DNA of 64,000 nt from Pedobacter nyackensis (GCF_900176505.1 NZ_FWYB01000002.1:583237-647236), one strand, 5' to 3'; shown: positions 53,674 to 63,480, counted from the first letter of the stretch. Numbers and translations are program-made. The notes: a model not told the origin generated them from the letters alone.

Positions 53674-56148
53674 TTGAGAACATTATTTATTGCTATAGTG
53701 GCAATGCTGTTGTTGCCGGTTCTGGCTACAGCACAATTCAGTATTTCGGGAACTACGTCCGAGAAATCAAACAAAACATTACCGGGAACTTCTGTAAGGC
53801 TTAAAAATAAGAACACAGGAATTACTACAGATGCAGAGGGAAAATACCAGTTTAACAACCTTAAAGCAGGAAACTATACTATTACCGCAAGCTTTATTGG
53901 TTATCAAACCATTGAGAAAACCATAAAACTTGAGACAAACACAATCGTAGATTTCATTTTAATACCAACTGCATTTTTGGCCGACGAGGTAATTGTAAAT
54001 GCAACCAGAGCCAACGAGAAATCAGCTACGACTTACAAAAACATGAGCAAAGCCGAAATTCAGGAAAACAACTTTGGTCAGGATTTGCCTTTTATTTTAA
54101 ACAATACACCTGGCGTGGTGGTAACTTCTGATGCAGGTGCAGGGGTAGGTTATACCGGAATAAGAGTCAGAGGTAGCGATGCCAGCAGGGTAAATGTAAC
54201 CATCAATGGTATTCCCTATAACGACAGTGAAAGTCAGGGCATCTTTTGGGTAAACATGCCCGACTTTGCTTCTTCTGTAGATAACATCCAGATCCAACGT
54301 GGTGTAGGCACCTCAACGAATGGTGCCGGTGCCTTCGGCGGAAGTTTAAACATCCAGACAGCAGCTCCTTCGGAAAATGCCTATGCAGAATTAAACAACA
54401 CTTTTGGTTCATTTAACACCTTAAAAAATACGGTTAAAGTTGGTACAGGATTAATTGACAACAAATGGAGCTTTGACGGTCGCTTGTCGCGCATCAAATC
54501 TGATGGTTTCGTAGACCGTGGTGCTTCCGACCTGAAATCATTCTTCCTATCTGGTGCTTACCATGGAAAAACAGATTTGTTAAGGATAAACATATTTGGC
54601 GGTACGGAAAAAACCTACCAGGCCTGGAGCGGTGTTCCGGAGGCAAAACTAAGAGGCGATTTAGCCGGTCTGCAAACCCATTACGACAACAATAAAGATT
54701 ATTTATATTACACAGACGCCGACCGTGATAATTTATTTAATTCTGATAACAGGAAATACAACCAGTTTACCTACAAGGATCAAAACGACAATTACGCCCA
54801 AAATCATTACCAGGCATTGTATGCAAAACAGTTCAACGAACAGTTTTCATTTAATGGAGCCCTCCATTATACCGAGGGTAAAGGCTATTATGAAGAATAC
54901 AAAAACAGCCAGAAATTTTCTAAATATGGCTTGCCTAATGCAAATGCAGGTGGGATAGATGTAAGCAGGACAGACCTTGTTCGTCGCCGTTGGTTAGACA
55001 ACGACTTTTACGGAGTGACTTATGCCTTCAACTATAATCCTCAGTCTGATTTAAACTTCACCCTTGGCGGTGCATACAATCAATACAGAGGCAAGCATTT
55101 TGGCCAGGTAATCTGGGCTCAGTATGCCTCAACTGCAACAAACGATTATCATTATTATGATGGCAAGGGGAATAAAGACGATTTCAATACCTATGCTAAA
55201 GTAAACTACAGTCCGATAAGCCAACTGAGCTTATTTGCCGATTTACAATATAGAAATGTAAAATACGACATCACTGGATTAGACAAAAACCGTAATCCAT
55301 TAGATTTCCATAACGACTACAATTTCTTCAATCCTAAATTTGGTGCTACTTACTTCTTAAACGAACAGAGTAATTTATATGCGTCATTTAGCGTGGCGAA
55401 TAAAGAACCAAACCGCGATGACTTTACCAATCTAAAAATAGGTTTACCAGTACCTAAACCAGAAAACCTTAACAATGTTGAAGCTGGGTACCGCATTAAA
55501 AATACCGATTTCAATGTTGGTATTAATGTGTATGGTATGTTCTATAAAGATCAGTTGATTTTTACCGGAGAGGTTAATGATGGCGGCGACCCTTACCGTC
55601 AGAATGTAGATAAAAGCTCACGCATCGGTCTTGAATTGGATGGCTCTTATATTATCAGTTCTAAATTTGCGGTAAACGCTAATGCTGCATTGAGCAGAAA
55701 CAAGATCAAAAACTATATTGATTACGTTTCTGAATATGATGCCAATTTTGATCTGATCAACGTCCAGGCAACAACTTATGCCAATCCTGATATCGCTTTC
55801 TCGCCAAACACAGTCCTTTTCGGCGAACTGGTATACAAGCCGCTATCCGGCCTTGCTGTAGCCTTCCAAAGCAAGTATGTCAGCAAACAATTTATGGACA
55901 ATACGCAAAATGATAGCCGCAAGCTAGATGCTTATTGGGTAAATAATGCCAGAGTAGGTTATGATTTTAGCTTAAAAGGCATTAAAAATATCAATATCGG
56001 CTTATTAGCCAACAACATATTCAACAAAAAATACGAAAGCAACGGTTATACCTATAGTTCAATTTACCCATGGGCAACTGTTACCGAAAACTTTTACTTC
56101 CCTCAGGCCGGAACTAATTTCCTACTTTCGTTAAATTTGAAATTTTAA
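53674..56148 (+). CDS. TonB-dependent receptor under TPP riboswitch control, probable thiamine importer, TTG start
   Basis: Outer-membrane active transporter of 824 residues. Signal peptide (RTLFIAIVAMLLLPVLATAQ), a carboxypeptidase-like regulatory domain (SISGTTSEKSNKTLPGTSVR to about residue 95), a plug with LPFILNNTPGVVV, GIRVRGSDASRVNVTINGIP and NIQIQRGVGTSTNGAGAFGG, then a beta-barrel ending in an aromatic strand (FLLSLNLKF). The start is TTG at 53674: TAA at 53668-53670 is in frame, and the first ATG would remove the basic head of the signal peptide. Control by TPP points to thiamine or its phosphates as cargo. Confidence 0.92.
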   Translation: MRTLFIAIVAMLLLPVLATAQFSISGTTSEKSNKTLPGTSVRLKNKNTGITTDAEGKYQFNNLKAGNYTITASFIGYQTIEKTIKLETNTIVDFILIPTAFLADEVIVNATRANEKSATTYKNMSKAEIQENNFGQDLPFILNNTPGVVVTSDAGAGVGYTGIRVRGSDASRVNVTINGIPYNDSESQGIFWVNMPDFASSVDNIQIQRGVGTSTNGAGAFGGSLNIQTAAPSENAYAELNNTFGSFNTLKNTVKVGTGLIDNKWSFDGRLSRIKSDGFVDRGASDLKSFFLSGAYHGKTDLLRINIFGGTEKTYQAWSGVPEAKLRGDLAGLQTHYDNNKDYLYYTDADRDNLFNSDNRKYNQFTYKDQNDNYAQNHYQALYAKQFNEQFSFNGALHYTEGKGYYEEYKNSQKFSKYGLPNANAGGIDVSRTDLVRRRWLDNDFYGVTYAFNYNPQSDLNFTLGGAYNQYRGKHFGQVIWAQYASTATNDYHYYDGKGNKDDFNTYAKVNYSPISQLSLFADLQYRNVKYDITGLDKNRNPLDFHNDYNFFNPKFGATYFLNEQSNLYASFSVANKEPNRDDFTNLKIGLPVPKPENLNNVEAGYRIKNTDFNVGINVYGMFYKDQLIFTGEVNDGGDPYRQNVDKSSRIGLELDGSYIISSKFAVNANAALSRNKIKNYIDYVSEYDANFDLINVQATTYANPDIAFSPNTVLFGELVYKPLSGLAVAFQSKYVSKQFMDNTQNDSRKLDAYWVNNARVGYDFSLKGIKNINIGLLANNIFNKKYESNGYTYSSIYPWATVTENFYFPQAGTNFLLSLNLKF

Positions 56149-56169
56149 AACATAAGGAATACCAATACC

Positions 56170-56802
56170 ATGAAAAAGTTCATCGAAAAACTACATTTTA
56201 TTACGCACGATATCCACCAACACAGCCATATTGAACAGGCGCAAATTGCCTGCTCGGCTGGAGCAAAATGGATACAATACCGTTGCTTCACTAAAAATGA
56301 CGATGAGCTTTTGATAGATATCAATGCCATTGCAGAAATCTGTGACGATTGGGGTGCTACCCTGATCGTTACGGATCATGTACATTTAAACGGCAAAGCC
56401 GATATACAAGGCTTCCATATAGAAGATTTTGATGCTAACTTTATAAAACTTCGCGAGCAATTGGGCGAAGCGGTAACCATTGGCGGGTCGGCCACAACAT
56501 TAGAAGGTTTAATCAGGCTAGCCAATGAAGGTGCCGATTACGCAGGTTTTGGCCCTTTTTATACCACAATAACCAAACCCAATAACGCTCCTTTATTAGG
56601 GGTTAAGGGCTATCAAAATGCCATGAAAGAATTGAAAAGCCTAAATATCGACCTACCTGTACTCGCTGTTGGCGGGGTTACCGTTAGTGATATAGACCCC
56701 TTGATGAATACCGGGATTTTCGGAATAGCAGCATCGGCAGCCATAAATCAGGCTGACGATATGAGAACTGCCTACCTCTCATTTTACGACAAAATCATGT
56801 AA
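56170..56802 (+). CDS. ThiE/TenI-like thiamine phosphate synthase family protein
   Basis: TIM-barrel protein of the thiamine phosphate synthase family, which couples hydroxymethylpyrimidine and thiazole phosphates. GAKWIQYRCFTK corresponds to the active-site QxRxK, with the Lys position changed; LIVTDHVHL replaces the usual IIND; GFHIEDFD is the GvHlGq.D region; DYAGFGPFYTTITK keeps the TxTK element and VLAVGGVTVSDI the GGI loop. It lies 21 bases after the receptor stop, inside the riboswitch operon. Activity may be altered given the substitutions; TenI-like function is an alternative. Confidence 0.85.
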   Translation: MKKFIEKLHFITHDIHQHSHIEQAQIACSAGAKWIQYRCFTKNDDELLIDINAIAEICDDWGATLIVTDHVHLNGKADIQGFHIEDFDANFIKLREQLGEAVTIGGSATTLEGLIRLANEGADYAGFGPFYTTITKPNNAPLLGVKGYQNAMKELKSLNIDLPVLAVGGVTVSDIDPLMNTGIFGIAASAAINQADDMRTAYLSFYDKIM

Positions 56803-56845
56803 AATACTTTTTTAAATAAATGTATGTTATTGCAAGGCGATGGCA

Positions 56846-56853
56846 TACATTTG
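56846..56853 (+). promoter_or_regulatory. Predicted -7 element of the MFS gene
   Basis: TACATTTG matches TAnnTTTG 17 bases before the TTG start; no good -33 box. The gene may also be read from the riboswitch operon. Confidence 0.4.
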
Positions 56854-56870
56854 TTTAAAAAACTTTTCTG

Positions 56871-58145
56871 TTGGAAGACCCAAAACCTATAGAGAAACCT
56901 GACCCTTTCGCGGCCCTGCGTTACAGAGAATTCCGATCATACCTCGGGATGCGTTTCTTCTTTACCTTCGCTTATCAAATGCAGGCCGTAATTATAGGCT
57001 TCCATATCTATCACCTTACCAAAGACCCGCTTGCCCTTGGCTTAATTGGCCTATGTGAGGCCATCCCTGCCATTTGCATCGCTTTATACGGCGGTTATGT
57101 GGCCGATAAAACTGAAAAAAGAGGCTTGCTGCTGAAAATATTTACCGGGGTATTTTTATGCTCATTAATTATGATGGCAGTAACCACAAAGCAAATGCAT
57201 GCATATATCCCAACCAGCTATATCGTACCCACTATGTATTGCATGATATTTGGGATTGGTATTGCCCGAGGTTTTTTTAGTCCGGCATCCTTCTCGATCA
57301 TGGCGTCGATAGTTCCAAAAAAACTATACCCCAATTCAAGCACCTGGAATAGCTCAAGCTGGCAACTAGCCTCCATTCTTGGTCCGCTTACCGGCGGTCT
57401 GATTTATGCATTCTACGGAATTACTATAACTTATTTCGTCATCATTACATTTATAGCGATTGCACTGGCTTGTATCTTCTTTTTAAAACCCCACTTACCA
57501 AGTTATATACCTAAAGAGAGCATTGTAAAAAGTCTTACTGAAGGCGTGCAATTCGTATTTAAAAACAAAATGATGCTATGGGCAATGAGCCTAGACCTAT
57601 TTTCCGTGTTTTTTGGAGGTGCAGTATCTCTCTTACCGGTATTTGCTGAAGACATTCTTAAAGTTGGCTCAGAAGGCCTTGGATATATGCGTGCGGCAGC
57701 ATCAATGGGTGCAGTAGTCACGATGCTGGTTATGACCCGATTTTCACCTATGAACAGGCCATGGCGCAACCTGCTTATTGCAGTTACCGGATTTGGCACA
57801 AGCATCATCTGCTATGGCTTGTCTAAAAACTTCTATCTTACCCTGATGTTCCTGTTCATGGAAGGTGCATTTGATAGCGTAAGTGTAATCATCCGCTCTA
57901 CGATTATGCAACTCCTTACACCCGACGAAATGCGGGGCCGAGTATCGGCAGTAAACAGTATGTTCATTGGTTCTTCCAATGAAATTGGCGCATTCGAATC
58001 CGGCTTAACCGCAAAGTTGATGCGTACCGTACCAGCCGTAGTATTTGGCGGTAGCATGACCATTGCTATTGCAGGGATCACCTATTTAAAAACAAAAGGC
58101 CTAATCAAATTAGGCCTCGAAGAAATTAACGAACAAAAAGTTTAA
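56871..58145 (+). CDS. MFS transporter, EntS-like (MFS_3), TTG start
   Basis: Major facilitator exporter with about 12 helices. FAALRYREFRSYLGMRFFF begins helix 1, and GLIGLCEAIPAICIALYGGY then VADKTEKRG is the family A-motif. The layout matches EntS-type exporters (MFS_3), some of which export siderophores; substrate here is unknown. The start is TTG at 56871: TAA at 56856-56858 is in frame and the first ATG is 26 codons later, inside helix 1. The stop overlaps the convergent ABC transporter stop by 4 bases. A role with thiamine metabolites is possible by position only. Confidence 0.87.
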   Translation: MEDPKPIEKPDPFAALRYREFRSYLGMRFFFTFAYQMQAVIIGFHIYHLTKDPLALGLIGLCEAIPAICIALYGGYVADKTEKRGLLLKIFTGVFLCSLIMMAVTTKQMHAYIPTSYIVPTMYCMIFGIGIARGFFSPASFSIMASIVPKKLYPNSSTWNSSSWQLASILGPLTGGLIYAFYGITITYFVIITFIAIALACIFFLKPHLPSYIPKESIVKSLTEGVQFVFKNKMMLWAMSLDLFSVFFGGAVSLLPVFAEDILKVGSEGLGYMRAAASMGAVVTMLVMTRFSPMNRPWRNLLIAVTGFGTSIICYGLSKNFYLTLMFLFMEGAFDSVSVIIRSTIMQLLTPDEMRGRVSAVNSMFIGSSNEIGAFESGLTAKLMRTVPAVVFGGSMTIAIAGITYLKTKGLIKLGLEEINEQKV

Positions 58146-59893
58146 ACGGTGGTCAAACGCTCACCGATCTGTTGTCTCCACATGGCATAGTATAAGCCAT
58201 TGAGTGCGACTAATTCGTTATGTGTTCCCTGTTCTATTACATTGCCTTTTTCAAGCACATAGATCCTATCCGCATGCTTAATCGTAGAGAGCCTGTGTGC
58301 GATTAAAATGGTAATGTGGTTGTCTATATCAGATACCTCACGGATCGTAGCTGTAATCTCTTCTTCCGTCAATGAATCCAATGAAGAGGTGGCTTCGTCA
58401 AAGACCAGGATATCCGGTTTACGCAATAGTGCTCGGGCTATCGACAAGCGTTGCTTCTCACCACCCGATACTTTTACACCACCTTCACCAATCATCGTAT
58501 CCAATCCCTTATCAGCTCTAGCCAGCAAATTCTGGCAAGCCGCCTGTTGCAATACTCTTAAACATTCCTCATCAGTAGCCTCCGGTCTCACAAAACGCAG
58601 ATTCTCACGTATGGTTCCGGAGAACAATTGTGTATCCTGAGTTACAAAGCCGATCTTCTCTCTCAATACGTCAAGGTCTATATGCTGACCAGGAATGCCA
58701 TTGTACTTAATCTCTCCCGATTTTGGACCGTACAACCCAACCAATAACTTAACAAGCGTAGTTTTCCCAGATCCTGATGGACCAACAAAGGCTACAGTTT
58801 CCCCTATCCCCGTTTTGAAATTGATACTGTTCAGCGCATTTGTGTTGGCCGACTGATGCTTAAATCCAACATTTTCAAATTCCAGCTCGGTAATTTTAGT
58901 TAAGGTAGCTGGATTATCAGGTTTTTTATCTTTTGGAATAGACATGATGCGCTCGAAATTATTCAATGACACTTCTGTCTCCCTGTAAATATTTATAATG
59001 TTACCCAGCTCCTGCAAAGGACCGAAAATGAAGAACGAATAAATAAACAACGAGAAGAACTCGCCCACGGTAATCCGTCCGGCGAAAATCAGGTACATCA
59101 TCAAAAACAACAAACCATTACGCAACAGGTTTACAAATGTTCCCTGTATAAAGCTCAAACTCCTGATGTATTTAACCTTTTTAAGCTCCAGTCCTAATAT
59201 TTTAGTGGTCGTAGAATTTAACCTGTTGATCTCCTGTTTGGCCAGACCTAAACTTTTTACAAGCTCGATATTACGTAAAGATTCGGTAGTTGATCCCGCC
59301 AGGGAAGTAGTTTCTGCCACAATATTCTTTTGTACCTTTTTAATCCTTTTACTTAGAAAGGAACTTAAAAAACCTAGCAAGGGAATAGCAGAAAAATAAA
59401 CTACGGCGATCACCCAATATACTGATATGGCGTAAACCGTAACAAATATAATCCCAATAATACTGGTAAATAACACGTTAATGAAGGCTTGAACCAACTT
59501 CTCCGTATCTACCCTAACCTTTTGCAATATTCCAAGCGTTTCGCCACTACGCTGATCCTCAAACACCTGATAAGGCAATTCTAGCGAATGCGCAAGCCCA
59601 TCAGAATAAATCTGTGCCCCTAATCGCTGTGTAATCACGTTCACATAATAATCCTGAAAGTTTTTCGCAATACGCGACACCATGGCAGCACCCATAGCCA
59701 ATAAAATAAGTACCCCTGCTCCTTTTATAAACTCCTCCGTAGAGTAGCTTTTATAATTGGTTACGTATTTATCAATGATCAGGCGAAAAACATACGGATC
59801 AAGGAAAGAGAATATCTGGTTAACTGCAGCCAGAAAGAGGGCTAGAAAAATCAGGCTCTTATAATTTTTTAAATAGCTGTATAGAATCTTCAT
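58142..59893 (-). CDS. ABC exporter, fused permease and ATPase
   Basis: Half-transporter of 583 residues acting as a homodimer or heterodimer. Six membrane helices at about residues 15-310, with the coupling region between; ATPase motifs GPSGSGKTT (Walker A, about 375), VSGGEKQRL (signature) and ILVFDEATSSLD (Walker B), plus the H-loop in IAHRLSTI. The subgroup is multidrug/lipid export (MdlB/MsbA-like); cargo cannot be assigned. The gene is monocistronic, between the frr terminator and the MFS gene end. Confidence 0.9.
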   Translation of the reverse strand: MKILYSYLKNYKSLIFLALFLAAVNQIFSFLDPYVFRLIIDKYVTNYKSYSTEEFIKGAGVLILLAMGAAMVSRIAKNFQDYYVNVITQRLGAQIYSDGLAHSLELPYQVFEDQRSGETLGILQKVRVDTEKLVQAFINVLFTSIIGIIFVTVYAISVYWVIAVVYFSAIPLLGFLSSFLSKRIKKVQKNIVAETTSLAGSTTESLRNIELVKSLGLAKQEINRLNSTTTKILGLELKKVKYIRSLSFIQGTFVNLLRNGLLFLMMYLIFAGRITVGEFFSLFIYSFFIFGPLQELGNIINIYRETEVSLNNFERIMSIPKDKKPDNPATLTKITELEFENVGFKHQSANTNALNSINFKTGIGETVAFVGPSGSGKTTLVKLLVGLYGPKSGEIKYNGIPGQHIDLDVLREKIGFVTQDTQLFSGTIRENLRFVRPEATDEECLRVLQQAACQNLLARADKGLDTMIGEGGVKVSGGEKQRLSIARALLRKPDILVFDEATSSLDSLTEEEITATIREVSDIDNHITILIAHRLSTIKHADRIYVLEKGNVIEQGTHNELVALNGLYYAMWRQQIGERLTTV

Positions 59894-59936
59894 GCGTTAT
59901 ATGTTTGGATGGAGAAAAACGAAAATAGCTGTCAAA

Positions 59937-59975
59937 AATAAAGAAAGGGAATGAAGCATTAGCTCCATTCCCTTT
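59937..59975 (-). terminator. Intrinsic terminator of the pyrH-frr unit
   Basis: AAAGGGAATG (59944-59953) pairs with 59966-59975; on the minus strand it is followed by CTTTATTTTT, 28 bases after the frr stop. Confidence 0.82.
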
Positions 59976-60002
59976 AATTTACAAGTAGATTATAATCCGT
60001 CT

Positions 60003-60566
60003 TTAAACGGTCATGATATCTTTCTCTTTAGCTTCTGAGTGTTTATCAACCTTAATGATATAAGCATCTGTTATTTTCTGAACTTCAGCCTCACCTGTTT
60101 TGATTTCATCATCAGAAACACTTTCACCTTTTAATTTTTTAATCTTTTCGTTGGCATCTTTACGGATGTTACGAATGGTAATTTTACCACGTTCTGTTTC
60201 CTCTTTAACCTTTTTAACGAGTTCCTTTCTGCGTTCTTCTGTCAATGGAGGAACAACCAAACGGATTACCACACCATCATTCTGAGGATTGATTCCGATG
60301 TTAGCTTCCATAATAGCGCGTTCAATTGGAACTAACATATTCTTTTCCCAAGGCTGAACAAGCAAAGTACGTGCATCTGGTGTATTGATACTTGCTACCT
60401 GAGATAAGCCGGTAGCACTACCATAATAATCTACAAATATGCCGTCTAACATCCCTGCAGAAGCTTTTCCTGCACGAATTTTAGTCAATTCAGCTTCACA
60501 ATGGTCAATCGCCTTGTCCATGTTCGCCTGGGCATCTTGTAATTGTTTCTTTATGAGGTCATTCAT
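60003..60566 (-). CDS. frr: Ribosome recycling factor
   Basis: Splits post-termination ribosomes with EF-G. The three-helix bundle shows KLTKIRAGKAS-type start (AELTKIRAGKASAGMLDGI), NTPDARTLLVQPWEKN, and GVVIRLVVPPLTEERRKELV with KITIRNIRKDANEKIKKL. 187 residues, full length. It follows pyrH by 40 bases on the same strand, the usual pairing. Confidence 0.97.
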   Translation of the reverse strand: MNDLIKKQLQDAQANMDKAIDHCEAELTKIRAGKASAGMLDGIFVDYYGSATGLSQVASINTPDARTLLVQPWEKNMLVPIERAIMEANIGINPQNDGVVIRLVVPPLTEERRKELVKKVKEETERGKITIRNIRKDANEKIKKLKGESVSDDEIKTGEAEVQKITDAYIIKVDKHSEAKEKDIMTV

Positions 60567-60606
60567 GTTTTGTAAAATTTAACCAAAAATATAAAATTTA
60601 TTAGAA

Positions 60607-61314
60607 TCAGTTCTTAACCAATGTACCGATCCCGTCACCGTTTGCAATTTTCATGAAATTGCCTGTTTTATTCATATCGAAAACGATAATCGGCAATTCA
60701 TTTTCTTCGCAAAGCGTAAAGGCAGTCATATCCATTACATTCAATCCTTTAGCGTAAACTTCTTTAAAAGAAATCTCAGAATATTTAGTTGCTGTAGGAT
60801 CCTTTTCAGGGTCAGCAGTATAAATTCCGTCTACACGTGTACCTTTTAATACCACATCAGCTTTTATTTCAATGGCACGCAATGCTGCTGCCGAATCTGT
60901 AGTAAAATAAGGGTTACCTGTTCCGGCTCCAAAAATCACTACCCGGCCCTTTTCAAGGTGACGTACAGCTCTTCTGCGAATGAAAGGCTCACAGATCTGC
61001 TCCATTTTAATAGCAGTAAGTAAACGTGTTTTCAGCCCTACCTTTTCTAAAGCATCTTGCAAAGCCATACTGTTAATTACAGTAGCCAACATTCCCATGT
61101 AGTCAGCCTGTGCACGGTCCATACCAGACTTTTCAGCACTTAATCCTCTAAAAATATTCCCACCACCAATAACGATTGCTATTTCAAGACCTTGAGCGTG
61201 TACTGCCTTAATGTCTTCGGCATATTGCCTTACCACCTCATTATCAATACCATATTGCTTTTCGCCCATCAGCGACTCGCCACTTAATTTTAATAGGATC
61301 CGTTTATATTTCAT
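60607..61314 (-). CDS. pyrH: UMP kinase
   Basis: Converts UMP to UDP; a hexameric amino-acid-kinase-fold enzyme. [13 protein letters not shown] at the start, [12 protein letters not shown], and [17 protein letters not shown]; the C-terminal part has [20 protein letters not shown]. 235 residues, full length. First gene of the pyrH-frr unit. Confidence 0.97.
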   Translation of the reverse strand: MKYKRILLKLSGESLMGEKQYGIDNEVVRQYAEDIKAVHAQGLEIAIVIGGGNIFRGLSAEKSGMDRAQADYMGMLATVINSMALQDALEKVGLKTRLLTAIKMEQICEPFIRRRAVRHLEKGRVVIFGAGTGNPYFTTDSAAALRAIEIKADVVLKGTRVDGIYTADPEKDPTATKYSEISFKEVYAKGLNVMDMTAFTLCEENELPIIVFDMNKTGNFMKIANGDGIGTLVKN

Positions 61315-61352
61315 GGCTTCAAAAATAACTAATTGTTTTAATTAATAAGGGA

Positions 61353-62459
61353 TCAAATGTGTAAACCCTCCACAAAAACTTTCTTAAGCTCAAGTTCCGG
61401 GCTTAATAACAGCAAATTAGCACGATTACCAACACGCAAAGCACCTACATGATCATCGATACCCAGAAGCTTCGCAGGCTGAGCTGAAGCCATATTTAAA
61501 GCCTCATGTAAAGGTATCTGACAATGCTCCACACAATTCTGTACGGCTTGTAACAGGGTGATGTTAGATCCGGATAGCGTTCCATCTGCTGTTACAAATT
61601 TATCCCCCGAAAGTTCGTGCTGATATGGGCCGATATTGCATTCCGTTACTGCATCAGTAATTAGAAACAGACGTTCCTTTATTAGGCTATAACTCATCTT
61701 CACCATTTCAAAATCAACATGATTTCCATCAGCGATGATACTAGCCATAGCGGTAGGATGATTAAACAGCGCCACAGGCAAATTAGGAGCCCTGTGATGA
61801 ATCGAAGGCATGGCGTTGAACAAATGTGTGGTTGTCTTAAAGCCTTTGTTATACGCCGCCGTAGCCTGCTCAAAATTAGCATCACTATGCCCTAAAGATA
61901 AAAGCACATGATGATCTAATAAATAATTGATCACTGCATCATCCTGAAGTTCGGCCGCCAGTGTCATCATTTTCACAGTACCATCGGCATAGTCGAGCAA
62001 ACGCTTTACTTCATCAAGTTCTGCCTTATGGATATAAGCTTCGATGTGCGCGCCTCTACGCTTAGAATTAAGATAAGGCCCCTCCAGATGCAACCCCAAA
62101 AAACCTTTGGCATGTGGCATGTATGCTTTTGCAGCATCCAGACATTGGTAAATGATTTCCATGCTATTGGTCGCTACACAAGCTAAAAAGCCTGTAGTCC
62201 CTTTGCTCATCAGATCGTCATCCATCTGCTTCAATGTATCAGCCGTTGGATAGGCGGAGAAAAGCGGGCCACCACTGCCATAAATCTGAAGTTCAATAAA
62301 GGAAGGACTAACGAAATCCCCATTTGCATCAATCCGTTGATATTCTGTCGGAATTTCTTCATTGGAGATCCTTTGGATCTTTCCGTTTGCGATGAGAACA
62401 GATTGATCTGTCAACAGCGCACCGTCTTTAAAGAGCTTACAATTGGTTATTGCGATCAT
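61353..62459 (-). CDS. nagA: N-acetylglucosamine-6-phosphate deacetylase
   Basis: Amidohydrolase that deacetylates GlcNAc-6-P in amino-sugar recycling. GLHLEGPYLN gives the metal-binding Glu, SLGHSDA and THLFNAMPS the histidine ligands, and LITDAV the catalytic Asp. The early metal motif reads FIELQIYGSGG; like E. coli NagA (FIDVQLNGCGG) it lacks the HxH found in two-metal members, so one metal is expected. ATG at 62459 (MIAITNCKLF) is chosen over the frame's first ATG at 62492, which would add 11 residues and touch the tsf terminator. Confidence 0.94.
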   Translation of the reverse strand: MIAITNCKLFKDGALLTDQSVLIANGKIQRISNEEIPTEYQRIDANGDFVSPSFIELQIYGSGGPLFSAYPTADTLKQMDDDLMSKGTTGFLACVATNSMEIIYQCLDAAKAYMPHAKGFLGLHLEGPYLNSKRRGAHIEAYIHKAELDEVKRLLDYADGTVKMMTLAAELQDDAVINYLLDHHVLLSLGHSDANFEQATAAYNKGFKTTTHLFNAMPSIHHRAPNLPVALFNHPTAMASIIADGNHVDFEMVKMSYSLIKERLFLITDAVTECNIGPYQHELSGDKFVTADGTLSGSNITLLQAVQNCVEHCQIPLHEALNMASAQPAKLLGIDDHVGALRVGNRANLLLLSPELELKKVFVEGLHI

Positions 62460-62489
62460 ATTCGTGTATTGTAGAACCCAAATATAAGG

Positions 62490-62524
62490 CAAAAAAAAGA
62501 GCCTCCTGAAAACAGAAGGCTCTT
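62490..62524 (-). terminator. Intrinsic terminator of rpsB-tsf
   Basis: AAGAGCCTCCTG (62497-62508), loop AAAA and the near-perfect complement at 62513-62524; on the minus strand a run of eight T follows. Confidence 0.88.
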
Positions 62525-62544
62525 CTAAAAAAATTAACTAAGTA

Positions 62545-63384
62545 TTAAGCTCCTAATTGGATACGTTTAAACGCAACAACAGTTAAATCTTTAGAAACAT
62601 CATTTAAGAATTTACGTACATCTTTAGATGAATCTTTAACAAACTCCTGGTTCAATAAAGTGTTGTCTTTATAGAATTTATTCAATTTACCAGCAGCAAT
62701 TTTCTCAACCATTTCTTCTGGTTTACCTTCAGCGCGGATTTGATCTTTAGCGATTTCAGTTTCACGCTCGATAGTAGTAGCGTCAACATCACCTTTATCT
62801 AAAGCAACCGGGCTCATAGCAGCAATTTGCATAGCTACATCTTTACCAGCTTCTTCAACACCAGCACCTGCCTGGTTTAAAGCAACCAATACACCTAAAC
62901 GGTAGTTACCGTGGATGTAAGGAATAACTTTTTCACCTGTAACAGATTCAAATTTAGAGATACCAATTTTCTCACCGATTTTACCAGTGTTTTCAATGAT
63001 GATATCAGAAACTTTTTGTCCGTCAATTTCAAGAGCTAAAAGTTCTTCTAAAGTAGCAGGGTTATTCTCGATAGCTAAATCAGTGAATTTGTTAGCCAAA
63101 GCAACGAAATCAGCATTTTTAGCCACGAAATCAGTTTCGCAGTTTAATTCAACTACAACACCACGTGTACCATCAGTAGTAGCTTTAGCGATAACTACAC
63201 CTTCGTTAGAATCACGATCCTGACGAGAAGCAGCTACTTTAGCACCTTTTTTACGTAAATAATCAACCGCAGCTTCGAAATCACCATTAGCTTCGATTAA
63301 CGCTTTTTTGCAGTCCATCATACCAGCACCAGTTTGTTGGCGCAATTTGTTTACATCAGCTGCAGAAATTTGTACTGTAGACAT
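62545..63384 (-). CDS. tsf: Translation elongation factor Ts
   Basis: Guanine-nucleotide exchange factor for EF-Tu. The N-terminal UBA-like domain has VNKLRQQTGAGMMDCKKALI, followed by the core with VVVELNCETDFVAKN, both diagnostic. ATG at 63384 (MSTVQISAADV) is the natural start; the frame is open to 63471 but that part lies in the rpsB-tsf spacer hairpin. 279 residues, full length. Second gene of rpsB-tsf. Confidence 0.97.
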   Translation of the reverse strand: MSTVQISAADVNKLRQQTGAGMMDCKKALIEANGDFEAAVDYLRKKGAKVAASRQDRDSNEGVVIAKATTDGTRGVVVELNCETDFVAKNADFVALANKFTDLAIENNPATLEELLALEIDGQKVSDIIIENTGKIGEKIGISKFESVTGEKVIPYIHGNYRLGVLVALNQAGAGVEEAGKDVAMQIAAMSPVALDKGDVDATTIERETEIAKDQIRAEGKPEEMVEKIAAGKLNKFYKDNTLLNQEFVKDSSKDVRKFLNDVSKDLTVVAFKRIQLGA

Positions 63385-63410
63385 TTTATTTCTTTTTAAG
63401 TTTATTATCA

Positions 63411-63469
63411 AAAAACAAGGGTTGTGCACGACGTGTTGTAGTAAACCTGCAACGCACCATACACAACCC
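63411..63469 (-). terminator. Hairpin plus T-tract in the rpsB-tsf spacer, possible attenuator
   Basis: GGGTTGTG (63419-63426) pairs with CACAACCC (63462-63469); inside, GTTGTAG/CTGCAAC and GTGC/GCAC can add more pairs. On the minus strand it is followed by TTGTTTTTT. It lies 11 bases after the rpsB stop and before the tsf start, so it could reduce tsf transcription relative to rpsB. Confidence 0.65.
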
Positions 63470-63480
63470 AATTATATTAT

